NCBI RefSeq assembly: GCF_000739815.1
Contig: NZ_BBJJ01000006.1
Span: 186,001 to 250,000, forward strand
Source: Paraburkholderia mimosarum LMG 23256 = NBRC 106338
Lineage (GTDB): Bacteria > Pseudomonadota > Gammaproteobacteria > Burkholderiales > Burkholderiaceae
DNA length: 64,000 bases
Direction: 5' to 3'
Shown here: positions 27,248-36,468 of the stretch, piece after piece
How positions within the stretch are numbered: the first letter of the stretch is position 1
How the letters are laid out: each line of letters starts with the position of its first letter
Translations under genes and position numbers: made by a program
Notes under the pieces: model-generated
Told to the model about the DNA's origin: nothing
Database searches by the model: none
The model's input: only the letters and a program-made list of their open reading frames with translations

Positions 27248-30200
27248 TCATGATTTGGGCACCACGTTCTCACTGGCGCGCTGGCGGCGCTCGCCGAGCT
27301 TGCGGTAGATGAGCGAGAACACTACGGGGACGAAGATCAGCGTGGCGAGCGTGCCCACTGCGAGGCCGCCGATCACGGCGCGCCCGAGCGGCGCGTTCTG
27401 CTCGCCGCCTTCGCCAAGACCAATGGCCATCGGCACCATGCCGATCACCATGGCGAGCGCCGTCATGAGCACCGGCCGAAAGCGTGTGTAGCCCGCTTCG
27501 ATCGCGGCGCGCGCCGCGTCGCCGTGCAGGCGCAACTGCTCGCGCGCGAAGCTGATGACGAGAATGGAATTGGCCGTGGCGATGCCGATACACATGATCG
27601 CGCCCGTGAGCGCGGGAATGGAAAGCGTGGTGTGCGTGAGGAACAGCATCCAGACGATACCCGCGAGCGCGCCCGGCAGCGCCGTGATGATGATGAACGG
27701 ATCGAGCCACGACTGGAAGTTCACGACGATCAGCAGATACACGAGCACGATCGCAAATACGAGCCCACCGAATAGTCCGGAGAACGAATCGTTCATCGTC
27801 TGCACCTGGCCGCGCAGCACGATGCTCGATGTCTTCGGCAGTTCGCTGCGCGTTGCGTCGACGATCTTCGCGATGTCGTCGGACACGGCGCCGAGGTCGC
27901 GGCCGTCTGCGGTGCCGTAGATGTCGACCGTGGTCTGCGCGTTGTAGTGCGTGATGACGGCGTTGCTCGAAACGCGCTGCATGCTCGCGAGCGAGCCGAG
28001 AATGTTGCTGCGGCCGTTCGCGGTGAGCGGAATGTTGGCGAGCGACTGCAGCGAATCGATCGTGTATTGCGGCGCTTCGGTCACGACGTTGTAGCTCACC
28101 CCGTTGACCGGATTGAGCCAGAACGTGGGCGTGGTCTGCTGGCTGCCCGAGAGCGTGATGAGCAGGTCGCTCGCCACGTCCTTCTGCGTGAAGCCCGCCT
28201 GCTGCGCGCGCGTGCGGTCCACGTCGATGAAGATGCGCGGAAGGTCCGCGGGCTGCTGGATGCGCGCATCGGTGAAACCGGGCACGCCGCGCAGCCGCGC
28301 AAGCAGCTTCGCTGCGAACGCGCGGTTGCCGGCCACGTCACGGCCCACGATCTGCACGTCGATGGGCGAGGGCATGCCGAAGTTCAGCGTCTGGCTCACG
28401 ATGTCGGCGGGCAGGAAGGCGAACTGGACGCCCGGGAATTCGTCGTTGAGCGTGTGGCGCAAAAGGCGCACGTAACCCGCGGTGGCGTGATGGTCCTCGT
28501 TCAGCGAGATCAGCACGTCGGCGTCGGAGGTGCCGATGGTGCCCGTGTTGCTGTACGAGAGATTGATGCCCGAGACCGGCAGGCCGATGTTGTCGATGAT
28601 CGAATGCAGTTCGCCGCGCGGGATCAGCTCGCGAACGCGCTGGTCGATGCGGTCGACGAGCACGGCGCTTTCTTCCACGCGCATGCCGGTTTTCGCGCGC
28701 ACGTGCAGCGCGATGGTGCCGGCGTCGACCTGCGGAAAGAAGTCGCGCCCGAGGAACGGCATCAGCAGCAGCGAGGCGCCGCAGCAAGCGAGAAACGCCA
28801 CGACGAACCAAACGGGATGCGTCACGCGCGCTTCGAGAAACACACGATAGCGCTCGCGCAGCCCCTCGAAGCCGCGCTCGAACGCGAGGTGAATGCGCAT
28901 GAACGGATTGCGCGTCGCGCCATGCATGTGATGCAGGTCGGCGGCCTTGTGATGATGGCGCATCAGGTACTTCGCGAGCGTGGGCACGAGCGTTCGCGAG
29001 AAGAAGTACGACGCCAGCATCGCGAACACCACGGCCTCTGCGAGCGGGATGAACAGATAGTGCGCCACGCCCGTGAGCAGGAACATCGGCACGAACACGA
29101 TGCAGATGGAGAGCGTCGAGACGAGCGTGGGAATCGCGATCTGATGCGCGCCGTCCAGAATCGCCTGTTCGAGCGTCTTGCCCTGTTCCAGCTGCTGGCT
29201 GATGTTCTCGATCGCGACCGTTGCGTCGTCAACGAGAATGCCGACCGCCAACGCGAGGCCGCCCAGCGTCATGATGTTGATGGTTTCGCCAAGCGCCGCG
29301 AGCACGATGACCGACGTGATCATCGAAAGCGGAATCGAGATCGCGATGATGAGCGTGGCGCGCCAGTTGCCCAGAAAGAGCAGGATCATGAGCGCCGTGA
29401 GCGCGGCCGCGATGAGCGCCTCGCGCAGCACGCCTTGCACGGAGGCGCGCACGAACAGCGACTGGTCGGCGACCGGGTCGATATTGAGCGACGGCGGCAC
29501 GAGGTTGCGCAGCGCCGGCATCATGTCCTTGATGCGATCGACGATTTCGAGCGTCGACGTGTTGCCGCTCTTGTTGATGGTGAGGAGCGAGGCGCGCTGC
29601 CCGTCCACGCGCACGATGTTGGTCTGCGGCACGTAGCCGTCGCGCACGTGCGCGACGTCGCGGATGTAGATCGTGCCGCTGTCCGTGGTTTTCACGGGAA
29701 TGTCATTCAGGCCCGCCAGGCTATCGGGGCTTGCATTCATCGTCACTGAATATTCGGTCGCGCCGATTTTTGCCGTGCCCGAGGGCAGGATGAGGTTCTG
29801 CGCGCTGATCGCATTCACCACGTCCATGGGCGAGAGATTGTGCTGCTGCAGCGCGCGCTGGTCGATGTCGACCATGATCTGCCGCTGCTTGCCCCCATAG
29901 GGCAGCGGTGCGGATGCGCCCGGCACGGTCGCGAGCTGCGTCTTCAGGAAGTTGTTGCCGTAGTCGAACAGCTCCTGCTCGGTGAGCTGCGGCGAGGAAA
30001 GCGACAGGCGCAGGATCGGCACCGTCGAGGCGTTGTAGCGCAGGATGAACGGCGGCTGAATGCCGGGCGGCAGCGAGCGCAACTGCGCCTGCGAAAGCGC
30101 CGTGACCTCGGCGAGCGCTTCCTGGATATTGGCATGCGGCTGGAAGAAGATCTTGACGACCGCAATGCCGTTGAGCGAAGTGGATTCGGTGTGCTCGATA

Positions 30201-30430
30201 TCGTTCACGGCCACCGAAAGGCCGCGCTCGTAGTTGAGCACGATACGCTTTTCCATCTCGTCGGCGGGCAGCCCCGTGTAGGTCCAGATCACCGAAAGCA
30301 CCGGAATGTCGATGTTCGGGAAAATGTCCGTAGGCGTGCGCAAGATCGTCAGTGGCCCGACGATCAAGAGCAGCAACGCGAGCACGACGAACGTGTACGG
30401 GCGCTTGAGCGCGAGTCGAACGATCCACAT
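27248..30430 (-). CDS. RND efflux pump, inner-membrane permease
   Basis: A 1060-residue proton-driven transporter with the RND plan: helix 1 (FVVLALLLLIVGPLTIL), a large periplasmic loop, helices 2-6, a second loop and helices 8-12. The helix 4 motif GILVDDATVAIENI carries the paired Asp used for proton relay. The early motif TPTDIFPNIDIPV and the lack of drug-pocket marks of AcrB put it in the shorter HAE1-like/MMPL-neighbour group often called AcrB/AcrD/AcrF type in Burkholderia. Substrate unknown. First gene of permease-adaptor-outer membrane factor. No regulator gene adjoins. Confidence 0.92.
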   Translation of the reverse strand: MWIVRLALKRPYTFVVLALLLLIVGPLTILRTPTDIFPNIDIPVLSVIWTYTGLPADEMEKRIVLNYERGLSVAVNDIEHTESTSLNGIAVVKIFFQPHANIQEALAEVTALSQAQLRSLPPGIQPPFILRYNASTVPILRLSLSSPQLTEQELFDYGNNFLKTQLATVPGASAPLPYGGKQRQIMVDIDQRALQQHNLSPMDVVNAISAQNLILPSGTAKIGATEYSVTMNASPDSLAGLNDIPVKTTDSGTIYIRDVAHVRDGYVPQTNIVRVDGQRASLLTINKSGNTSTLEIVDRIKDMMPALRNLVPPSLNIDPVADQSLFVRASVQGVLREALIAAALTALMILLFLGNWRATLIIAISIPLSMITSVIVLAALGETINIMTLGGLALAVGILVDDATVAIENISQQLEQGKTLEQAILDGAHQIAIPTLVSTLSICIVFVPMFLLTGVAHYLFIPLAEAVVFAMLASYFFSRTLVPTLAKYLMRHHHKAADLHHMHGATRNPFMRIHLAFERGFEGLRERYRVFLEARVTHPVWFVVAFLACCGASLLLMPFLGRDFFPQVDAGTIALHVRAKTGMRVEESAVLVDRIDQRVRELIPRGELHSIIDNIGLPVSGINLSYSNTGTIGTSDADVLISLNEDHHATAGYVRLLRHTLNDEFPGVQFAFLPADIVSQTLNFGMPSPIDVQIVGRDVAGNRAFAAKLLARLRGVPGFTDARIQQPADLPRIFIDVDRTRAQQAGFTQKDVASDLLITLSGSQQTTPTFWLNPVNGVSYNVVTEAPQYTIDSLQSLANIPLTANGRSNILGSLASMQRVSSNAVITHYNAQTTVDIYGTADGRDLGAVSDDIAKIVDATRSELPKTSSIVLRGQVQTMNDSFSGLFGGLVFAIVLVYLLIVVNFQSWLDPFIIITALPGALAGIVWMLFLTHTTLSIPALTGAIMCIGIATANSILVISFAREQLRLHGDAARAAIEAGYTRFRPVLMTALAMVIGMVPMAIGLGEGGEQNAPLGRAVIGGLAVGTLATLIFVPVVFSLIYRKLGERRQRASENVVPKS

Positions 30431-30588
30431 GGAACGGCAGGTTCCTTAGCTGGTGTCGGAGTGTGGCTCGCGAGGCGGGTCGGGCCGGAGGGGCGAGCGT
30501 TTCGGTTATCGGTATCATGACCGGCGCGTGTGGGCGCGCGTGAGGTCTGTGCCCCGGCTGCGCCGCAGCATGGATGGTGCCCGGTTCG

Positions 30589-30609
30589 GACAGGACTATA
30601 GCGCCTGTC
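30589..30609. promoter_or_regulatory. Candidate operator/promoter of the RND operon
   Basis: GACAGG and CCTGTC flank a 9-nt spacer that, on the minus strand, contains TATAGT, a good -10 hexamer. The site lies 159-179 nt before the permease ATG. A repressor bound here would cover the -10. A smaller CTGT-N5-ACAG repeat is at 30675-30687. Confidence 0.45.
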
Positions 30610-30975
30610 ACCCTGCATCAGCGTACTTTTTCAGGGACTGCCCTGGCAAGCGCGCGAAGCGCCGGGTTTACCATCTGTTACAGACAGCCTTTCGTAAGGC
30701 GCGCGGGCAAACCTGAGCGAGAAGGGCGGCGCGGGGTGCAGCGCCGCTGCAGTCGTTGATACACCCCCCTATTTTTTCGCTTTGCGTGCGCGCTCAAACA
30801 GGCAACAATGGGGATGCCAAGGGTCCGGCCGTGCCTCGTGCGCGCAGAGACCGGGTCGCCCGAGGCGGGGTTTGGATGCGCGCGCAACCAGTGCGCGTCG
30901 GTCTTTTTAGTCAGCATGCCGACCGGTCTTTCTTCGAGAGAGCCGGCGTAGGTAGCGAGGTAACGGGGAAACATC
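30610..30975. other. Intergenic stretch before the 70-residue protein gene
   Basis: No convincing gene. TGCAGC-gcc-GCTGCA (near 30738-30752) and a GC-rich stem followed by GGTCTTTTTAG (about 30870-30908) resemble RNA hairpins, the second like a weak terminator, so a short RNA cannot be excluded. Confidence 0.3.
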
Positions 30976-31188
30976 ATGCAAATCGGTTCTATCGTCCGTT
31001 CCGTTCATATCGCCGTGCCACAAGGCGCGCGCGGCATCGTGATGCGCATTCTCGGCGACATGGCGATGGTGACCTGGTATGCCGGGGAGCCCGGGTCGTC
31101 GGCACAACTCAACACCGAGCCCTTTTTTCTGGAAGATCTGATCGATACGGGCGAGCACGTCATGCCCGCCGGCGCGCAAATTCACTGA
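30976..31188 (+). CDS. Small conserved-looking protein, unknown
   Basis: A 70-residue protein (MQIGSIVRSVHIAVPQGARG) with beta-rich composition: GIVMRILGDMAMVTWYAGEPGS looks like strands of a small barrel, and the C-terminus is acidic (FFLEDLIDTGEHVM). GGGGAAA lies 6-12 nt before the ATG. Balanced codon use supports a real gene. I do not recognise a domain. The SrkA-type kinase gene follows after 123 nt. Confidence 0.6.
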   Translation: MQIGSIVRSVHIAVPQGARGIVMRILGDMAMVTWYAGEPGSSAQLNTEPFFLEDLIDTGEHVMPAGAQIH

Positions 31189-31311
31189 GCCGAGGCCCCG
31201 CGCCACGCGCAAACACGCTGACGAGGCGCGCCGCGTCTCGTCGCATCAGCGCTGCGCCGGTTGTGCGCGCCGCGCTCGCCGGCTCCGCCCGCAAGAGGCA
31301 CAATTGCGGGT

Positions 31312-32352
31312 ATGAATCACGATCCCTCTTTACCGGGCGAGCCCACCGGCCCCGGCGACCAGCAGGGCGCGCCCTACGCGCGCCTGACACCCGAGTGCGT
31401 GCTCGACGCGGTCGACGCCGTGCTGATGCCGGCCAACCGCCGCACCGACGGCCGCATGCTCGCGCTCAACAGTTACGAGAACCGCGTCTACCAGGTGGGC
31501 CTGGAAGATGGCCCGCCGCTCGTCGCCAAGTTCTATCGTCCCGAACGCTGGAGCGACGAGGCGATTCTCGAAGAGCACGCATTCGTTGCCGAACTGGCCG
31601 CGCGCGAGATTCCCGCGGTGCCCGCGCTCGTTTTCGAAGGGCGCACGCTGCACGAGTACGATGGCTTTCGCTTCTCGCTTTTCGAGCGGCGCGGCGGCCG
31701 CGCGCCCGACCTCGACCGCAGCGACACGCTCGAATGGCTCGGGCGCTTCATCGGGCGCATTCACGCCGTGGGCGCGACCGAGCCCTATCGCGCGCGGCCG
31801 ACGCTCGACATCGAGACCTACGGCTACGAGCCGCGCACCTACCTGCTCGAACATGGCTTCGTGCCGGCGGACGTGCGCGAAGCGTGGCAGACCGCGGTGA
31901 CGCTCGCGCTCGAAGGCGTGGAAGCGGCGTTCGAGCGCGCGGGCGACGTTCGCTCGCTGCGCCTGCACGGCGACTGTCATCCGAGCAACGTGCTCTGGAC
32001 CGATGCCGGCCCGCATTTCGTGGACTTCGACGACAGCCGCATGGGTCCCGCTATCCAGGATTTGTGGCTGCTGCTGCCCGGCGATCGCGCTGGCGCCTCG
32101 CGCGCGCTCGCGGATCTGCTCGCCGGTTATGAGGACTTCTGCGATTTCGAGCCGCGCGAACTGCATCTGGTCGAAGCGCTGCGCACGCTGCGCCTCATTC
32201 ACTACTCGGCCTGGCTCGCGCGCCGCTGGCACGATCCCGCGTTTCCGGCGGCCTTTCCGTGGTTCAACACGCAGCGCTACTGGGAAGAACGCATTCTCGA
32301 ACTGCGCGAGCAGATCGGCGCAATGCAGGAAGGGCCGCTCTGGCCCGTATGA
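31312..32352 (+). CDS. SrkA/YihE-type stress response kinase
   Basis: A 346-residue eukaryotic-like kinase of the choline/aminoglycoside-kinase fold. Residues about 50-70 carry the nucleotide Lys (LVAKFYRPERW), the catalytic loop is LHGDCHPSNVLW and the metal motif is FVDFDDSRMGPAIQD. This pattern is that of SrkA (YihE/RdoA), which counters stress-linked cell death in E. coli. ATG 31312 is used; the in-frame region upstream reads as low-complexity Ala/Arg. Cytosolic, apparently monocistronic. Confidence 0.88.
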   Translation: MNHDPSLPGEPTGPGDQQGAPYARLTPECVLDAVDAVLMPANRRTDGRMLALNSYENRVYQVGLEDGPPLVAKFYRPERWSDEAILEEHAFVAELAAREIPAVPALVFEGRTLHEYDGFRFSLFERRGGRAPDLDRSDTLEWLGRFIGRIHAVGATEPYRARPTLDIETYGYEPRTYLLEHGFVPADVREAWQTAVTLALEGVEAAFERAGDVRSLRLHGDCHPSNVLWTDAGPHFVDFDDSRMGPAIQDLWLLLPGDRAGASRALADLLAGYEDFCDFEPRELHLVEALRTLRLIHYSAWLARRWHDPAFPAAFPWFNTQRYWEERILELREQIGAMQEGPLWPV

Positions 32353-32367
32353 ACGCCGCGCGCAGGC

Positions 32368-34311
32368 TCACTGCGCGTTCGTCGCGCTCTCTCGCGTTGC
32401 GCCCAGCGCCGAGGGCTTGACGATCAGTTGTGCGCGCAGGTCACGCGCCATGGTCTCGAACGCCGGGCGCATCTGCGTGAAATCTTCGGCATTGCAAACG
32501 TCTCTTTCGAAATGCGTGCGCCCCATGCGCGTGACGCGCAGCACGTTTGCGGCCGTATCCAGCGTGTACTGCGAACGGAAATCGACGAAACGGTTCTCGG
32601 CGTGCAGCGGCATCGGCACGTCGAGCACGCGCATGCCCGTCGGCAGCACGATGCGCGCGCGTTCGGTCACCACGACGTTGCGGCATACGAACGGCTGCGT
32701 GCGGCGCGATTCGCCCAGCCAGTAATGCAGATTCGCATCGAGGCCGCCCACGAAACTCGTGAGCGTGGGCACGGGCGTGGTCATCTCCGGATCGACGAAA
32801 CCTTCGAAGGTGCCCGTGAGCGTGAGCACGAGCGGGCCGGCCGTGGCGTCGAGCGGACTGGAGGCGAGCATGGCGCTGCCGCGCAAGTTGGCATTGCGCA
32901 GCTCCCATTGCAGCGATTCCTCGCGCTGCGCGGGCGTTTGCAGCCGCAGCGCGCTGCGCGTCTGCTCGGCGGACCAGCCGTCGGCCTGCAATCGGTAGAT
33001 GAAGCGCGCCGAGCCGTCGGGCGCGACCGTGATGTCGAGATCGCTCTCGCGCGTCGTCGTGGCCGTGGCGGGCGTGCGGACCTGCGTGCCGTCGCCGGCG
33101 AGGACGGCGGTGCGGTCCATGTCCGTGGACGGCAGATAGCCGAATTCGACGTTGCTCGCCGTGGAATCGGCGAACATCTGCAAATCGGGCAGCCACGTGA
33201 TGACGTGGTTGATCACGCCGAAGCCGGGCACGGCGGGCAGCGTGTAGACCGTGCCGCTATTCACGAGCGCGGGCGTGCTGCGGATGCCGACCGCGCCGAG
33301 CAGCGCACCGTAGAGCGCGACGTGGTCCTTGCAGTCGCCGTAGCGGTTCGCGAGCACGTCGGTTGCGCGATGCGGCACGACCTCGCCGCGGCCGATGTTG
33401 ATCGCCACGTAGCGGATGTTGCGACGTACCCAGTCGTAGAGCGTTTGCGCCTTCGCGCGCGGGGTGTCGTCGTGCGCGGTCAGTGTCTGTGCGAGGCGCA
33501 CGATGGCCGCGTCGTGCGCGCCCGGGTCGTCGGCGGCTTCGCGGTAGACCTTCGCGAGCGCCGCGTAGTCGGGGAAGGTGGACACCATCAACCGGTCGCC
33601 GTAGCTCACGTAAGCGACCGAGCCATGCTCGAGGCGCTCGAAGTTCGACTTGTCGTAGCGGTACTCGTAGCGTGTGCGGCCGTTGAGCGTGGCGGGCGGC
33701 AGGACGGTGAAGCCGCGCGTGTCGGCATAGAGCGGCACGTTCGCGGGCAGGTCGTAGATCACCCGGAAGTTGTGCGTGGGCGCGAGGTCGGGTGGCGTGA
33801 AATCGCTGAACCAGCCGGGCACCAGGGGCACGCGCTGGATCTTGCGCCATGTGAGATGCACGCGCGCGCCCGGCTCGACGGCGGGAAACACGATCACTTT
33901 GTCCTGCACGTCCTGGAACATGGGAGCGTCGAACGAGCGGACTTCCTGGACGTCGCGGATCTGCTCTTGACGCACGTCGTGACGGCCGCCACGGGGGTCT
34001 TCGGTCCATGCTTCGAGCACGTCCACGTGGGCCATTTCGCGGTTGAACCACACGTAGTACTGGCCCACGCGCGCGATGCCGGCCTCCGTGTTCACGCGCA
34101 GCGTGAGCGAGTCGAGCTTCGTGTACGAGCCGTCCGCGTTGACCGTGAAGGTCTGCGTTTCCGATTCGTTGGTGTAGGGCGCCTGCGTGGCGCTGCCCGC
34201 CGGGTTGGGCGCGCCCGTCGTGAGCTGCGGCACTCCCGCGCGCAGTTCAGCGGCGAATGTTTCCGTGACGGAGCCGAGCACGGCTAGGCAAAGAACGAGA
34301 GCGAGGCGCAT
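32368..34311 (-). CDS. DUF3857 / transglutaminase-like secreted protein
   Basis: A 647-residue protein. A signal peptide (MRLALVLCLAVLGSVTETFAAE) leads to a DUF3857 domain (about 40-215), then a transglutaminase-like domain with the Cys-His-Asp triad C327 (NRYGDCKDH), H369 (INHVITW) and D382 (MFADST), and a C-terminal DUF2569/3858-like beta domain. The ATG at 34311 is preferred for the signal peptide; a GTG at 34359 is in frame. Likely periplasmic; the reaction is unproven. It converges on the kinase gene. Confidence 0.82.
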   Translation of the reverse strand: MRLALVLCLAVLGSVTETFAAELRAGVPQLTTGAPNPAGSATQAPYTNESETQTFTVNADGSYTKLDSLTLRVNTEAGIARVGQYYVWFNREMAHVDVLEAWTEDPRGGRHDVRQEQIRDVQEVRSFDAPMFQDVQDKVIVFPAVEPGARVHLTWRKIQRVPLVPGWFSDFTPPDLAPTHNFRVIYDLPANVPLYADTRGFTVLPPATLNGRTRYEYRYDKSNFERLEHGSVAYVSYGDRLMVSTFPDYAALAKVYREAADDPGAHDAAIVRLAQTLTAHDDTPRAKAQTLYDWVRRNIRYVAINIGRGEVVPHRATDVLANRYGDCKDHVALYGALLGAVGIRSTPALVNSGTVYTLPAVPGFGVINHVITWLPDLQMFADSTASNVEFGYLPSTDMDRTAVLAGDGTQVRTPATATTTRESDLDITVAPDGSARFIYRLQADGWSAEQTRSALRLQTPAQREESLQWELRNANLRGSAMLASSPLDATAGPLVLTLTGTFEGFVDPEMTTPVPTLTSFVGGLDANLHYWLGESRRTQPFVCRNVVVTERARIVLPTGMRVLDVPMPLHAENRFVDFRSQYTLDTAANVLRVTRMGRTHFERDVCNAEDFTQMRPAFETMARDLRAQLIVKPSALGATRESATNAQ

Positions 34312-34340
34312 GGGAGGCTCGGCGGGTGTCGGATCACGGA

Positions 34341-34358
34341 TCAGCGCTAGTTCCGTCA
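34341..34358 (-). promoter_or_regulatory. AGCGCTAGTTCC element before the DUF3857 gene
   Basis: TCAGCGCTAGTTCCGTCA nearly repeats TCAGCGCTAGCTCCGGTC found before the YnfM-type gene and lies 30-47 nt upstream of ATG 34311, a similar distance. The GGGACC half is degenerate here (GTGACGGAA). Confidence 0.4.
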
Positions 34359-34655
34359 CTTAAAAGTCATGTGCGGGCCTTGTCAAGCGGCTGGCGCGCA
34401 AAGCGCCGGCGTTGAGCCGTGTATCGAGCATTGATTCTAGATATTGGATCACGCAACGAAAATGCCAGCCCGGCCGCTTGCGTCGTTCTCCGTGGCGTCA
34501 CACGCGCCGCCGTCGAATTCGCTGCGCGCGCAACGATCGGCGCCGATCGCCTGCGCGCGCGCCTCCCCGCCGCATATGCATGTTCGTCTCATATTGCCAA
34601 GGCAGCGCCAGGGGACTAAGGTTCGTGCAGCCGTCAAGCGGCAATCAAGTGTTTC

Positions 34656-34727
34656 GTGCGTTAGCGCACAAAAGAACACAGAAACCACGCCTACCAACAG
34701 CCATTTTGGATGGGACCGGAGCGAACG
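34656..34727 (+). promoter_or_regulatory. Hairpin and GGGACCGGAG element before the OFA carrier gene
   Basis: GTGCG-ttag-CGCAC (34656-34669) is a small perfect inverted repeat. TGGGACCGGAG at 34711-34721 puts GGGACC 50-55 nt before the ATG at 34767, matching the element found before minus-strand genes. The rest of 34359-34655 shows no gene. Confidence 0.45.
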
Positions 34728-34766
34728 TTTTCTCGCTCTCAACCTCCGGCCGACTCAGGAGACCCC

Positions 34767-36167
34767 ATGAGCAGCGTTGCAGATTCGACGCGCGGTGCGC
34801 AGTCCGCACCATTCTTTTCCAAGGAGGCGACGGTCGCCCCGCCGGGCTTTTCGCGCTGGATGGTGCCGCCCGCAGCGCTCGCCGTGCACCTGTGCATCGG
34901 CCAGGCCTACGCATTTTCCGTATTCAATGCGCCGCTCACCAAGGTGATCGGCATTACGCAGTCCGCCGCCGACGACTGGTCGCTCACCACGCTGGGCTGG
35001 ATCTTCTCGATCGCCATCGTGTTTCTCGGCCTCTCGGCCGCGTTTGCCGGCAAGTGGCTCGAACGCGTCGGCCCGCGCCGCACGATGTTTACCGCCGCGT
35101 GCTGCTTTGGCGGCGGTTTCCTCGTTTCCGCGCTCGGCGTGTATCTGCACCAGATCGTGCTGCTCTATCTCGGCTATGGCGTGATTGGCGGCATCGGCCT
35201 CGGGCTTGGCTATGTGTCGCCGGTTTCCACGCTGATCCGCTGGTTCCCCGACCGTCGCGGCATGGCCACGGGCCTCGCCATCATGGGCTTCGGCGGCGGC
35301 GCGATGATCGCAGCGCCCCTCTCGGTCATGCTGATGAAGCATTTCGCGAGCGAAACGAGCGTGGGCGTCGCGCAGACCTTCGTGGTGCTCGGCATCGCAT
35401 ACTTCATTTCGATGACGATCGGCGCGATCGCCATCCGCGTGCCCGCGCCCAACTGGAAGCCGGCGGGCTGGACGCCGCCCGTCGTGGCGAAAAAGCTCGT
35501 CTCGAGCCAGCACGTGCACATCGACCAGGCGCTCAAGACGCCGCAGTTCTACCTGATCTGGCTCGTGCTGTTCCTCAACGTGACGGCCGGCATCGGCATT
35601 CTCGGCCAGGCTTCGGTCATGATCCAGGAGAGCTTCAAGGACACCGTGAGCGCGGCAGCGGCCGCGGGCTTCGTCGGTCTGCTTTCGCTTTTCAACATGG
35701 GCGGGCGCTTCGTATGGGCCTCGGCGTCGGACTGGGTGGGCCGCAAGAACACGTACTTCATTTTCTTCGTGCTCGGCGCGGTGCTGTATTACGCGGTGCC
35801 GCAGTTCGCGCAGAGCGGCAACATCGTGCTCTTCGTGCTCGCCTACTGCCTGATCCTCTCGATGTACGGCGGCGGCTTCTCGACCGTGCCCGCATATCTC
35901 GCGGACATGTTCGGCACGGCGTTCGTCGGCGGGATTCACGGCCGGTTGCTGACGGCATGGGCCGCGGCGGGCGTGGCGGGTCCGGTGCTCGTGAACTACG
36001 TGCGCGCGTACCAGGTCGCGCACGGCGTGGCGAAGGCCGATGCGTACACGATGACCGTGCAGATCATGGCCTCGCTGCTCGTGATCGGCTTCATCTGCAA
36101 TCTGCTCGTGCGCCGCGTGGATGCGAAGCACCACATGAGCGAGACGCAACTCGCTGCCGGCAAATAA
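34767..36167 (+). CDS. OFA-family MFS carrier (oxalate/formate antiporter type)
   Basis: Inner-membrane carrier of 466 residues with 12 helices. The marks of the oxalate:formate antiporter group are present: GQAYAFSVFNAPLTKVIG in helix 1, GKWLERVGPRRTM in loop 2-3, GLGLGYVSPVSTLIRWFPDRRGMATGLAIMGFGGG in helices 4-5 and a STVPAYLADMFGT segment. ATG 34767 has CAGGAG upstream. A 42-residue partner gene follows after 13 nt. Substrate (formate, oxalate or another monocarboxylate) is inferred from family. Confidence 0.88.
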   Translation: MSSVADSTRGAQSAPFFSKEATVAPPGFSRWMVPPAALAVHLCIGQAYAFSVFNAPLTKVIGITQSAADDWSLTTLGWIFSIAIVFLGLSAAFAGKWLERVGPRRTMFTAACCFGGGFLVSALGVYLHQIVLLYLGYGVIGGIGLGLGYVSPVSTLIRWFPDRRGMATGLAIMGFGGGAMIAAPLSVMLMKHFASETSVGVAQTFVVLGIAYFISMTIGAIAIRVPAPNWKPAGWTPPVVAKKLVSSQHVHIDQALKTPQFYLIWLVLFLNVTAGIGILGQASVMIQESFKDTVSAAAAAGFVGLLSLFNMGGRFVWASASDWVGRKNTYFIFFVLGAVLYYAVPQFAQSGNIVLFVLAYCLILSMYGGGFSTVPAYLADMFGTAFVGGIHGRLLTAWAAAGVAGPVLVNYVRAYQVAHGVAKADAYTMTVQIMASLLVIGFICNLLVRRVDAKHHMSETQLAAGK

Positions 36168-36180
36168 GGAGGAATACACC

Positions 36181-36309
36181 ATGACCACCCAGGCTGCCGA
36201 AAAAGCGTCGAACAAGCCGCTGATGGCGATCTTCTGGCTCTACGTGCTGGTGCCGCTCGCGTGGGGCGTGACCAATACGCTCACGCAGGCCATGAAACTG
36301 TTCGGCTGA
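36181..36309 (+). CDS. MFS transporter small subunit (42 residues)
   Basis: A 42-codon gene with a strong AAGGAGGA 7 nt before its ATG. The product starts MTTQAAEKASNKPLMAIFWL and continues YVLVPLAWGVTNTLTQAMKLFG: a short polar N-terminus and one membrane helix. Such tiny proteins regularly follow OFA-type carriers and are annotated as a small subunit; whether it is needed for transport is not known to me. The 13-nt spacing makes cotranscription near certain. Confidence 0.8.
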   Translation: MTTQAAEKASNKPLMAIFWLYVLVPLAWGVTNTLTQAMKLFG

Positions 36310-36368
36310 TGCCTCGCGCTGAAGCCGGAGCGCGGCGGCGTTAGCCGCCCGCCTGGAAGCATCCCGTG

Positions 36369-36402
36369 CTGCGGGCCGCCGACGCCGAGTCGCGGCCCGC
36401 AG
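36369..36402 (+). terminator. Terminator-like hairpin after the carrier operon
   Basis: CTGCGGGCCGC and GCGGCCCGCAG form a perfect 11-bp stem with a 12-nt loop; the following TTCATTTG is a poor T-run. Confidence 0.6.
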
Positions 36403-36468
36403 TTCATTTGGGGTTCGTAACAATGCGAGGAACGCGGCCTTCGATGCGAGAAGCACCCGAGGCTCGCT

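Noticed and set aside
27947-29749. Plus-strand frame of 600 codons opposite the RND permease
   Set aside because: Antisense shadow; composition dominated by Arg, His and Glu.
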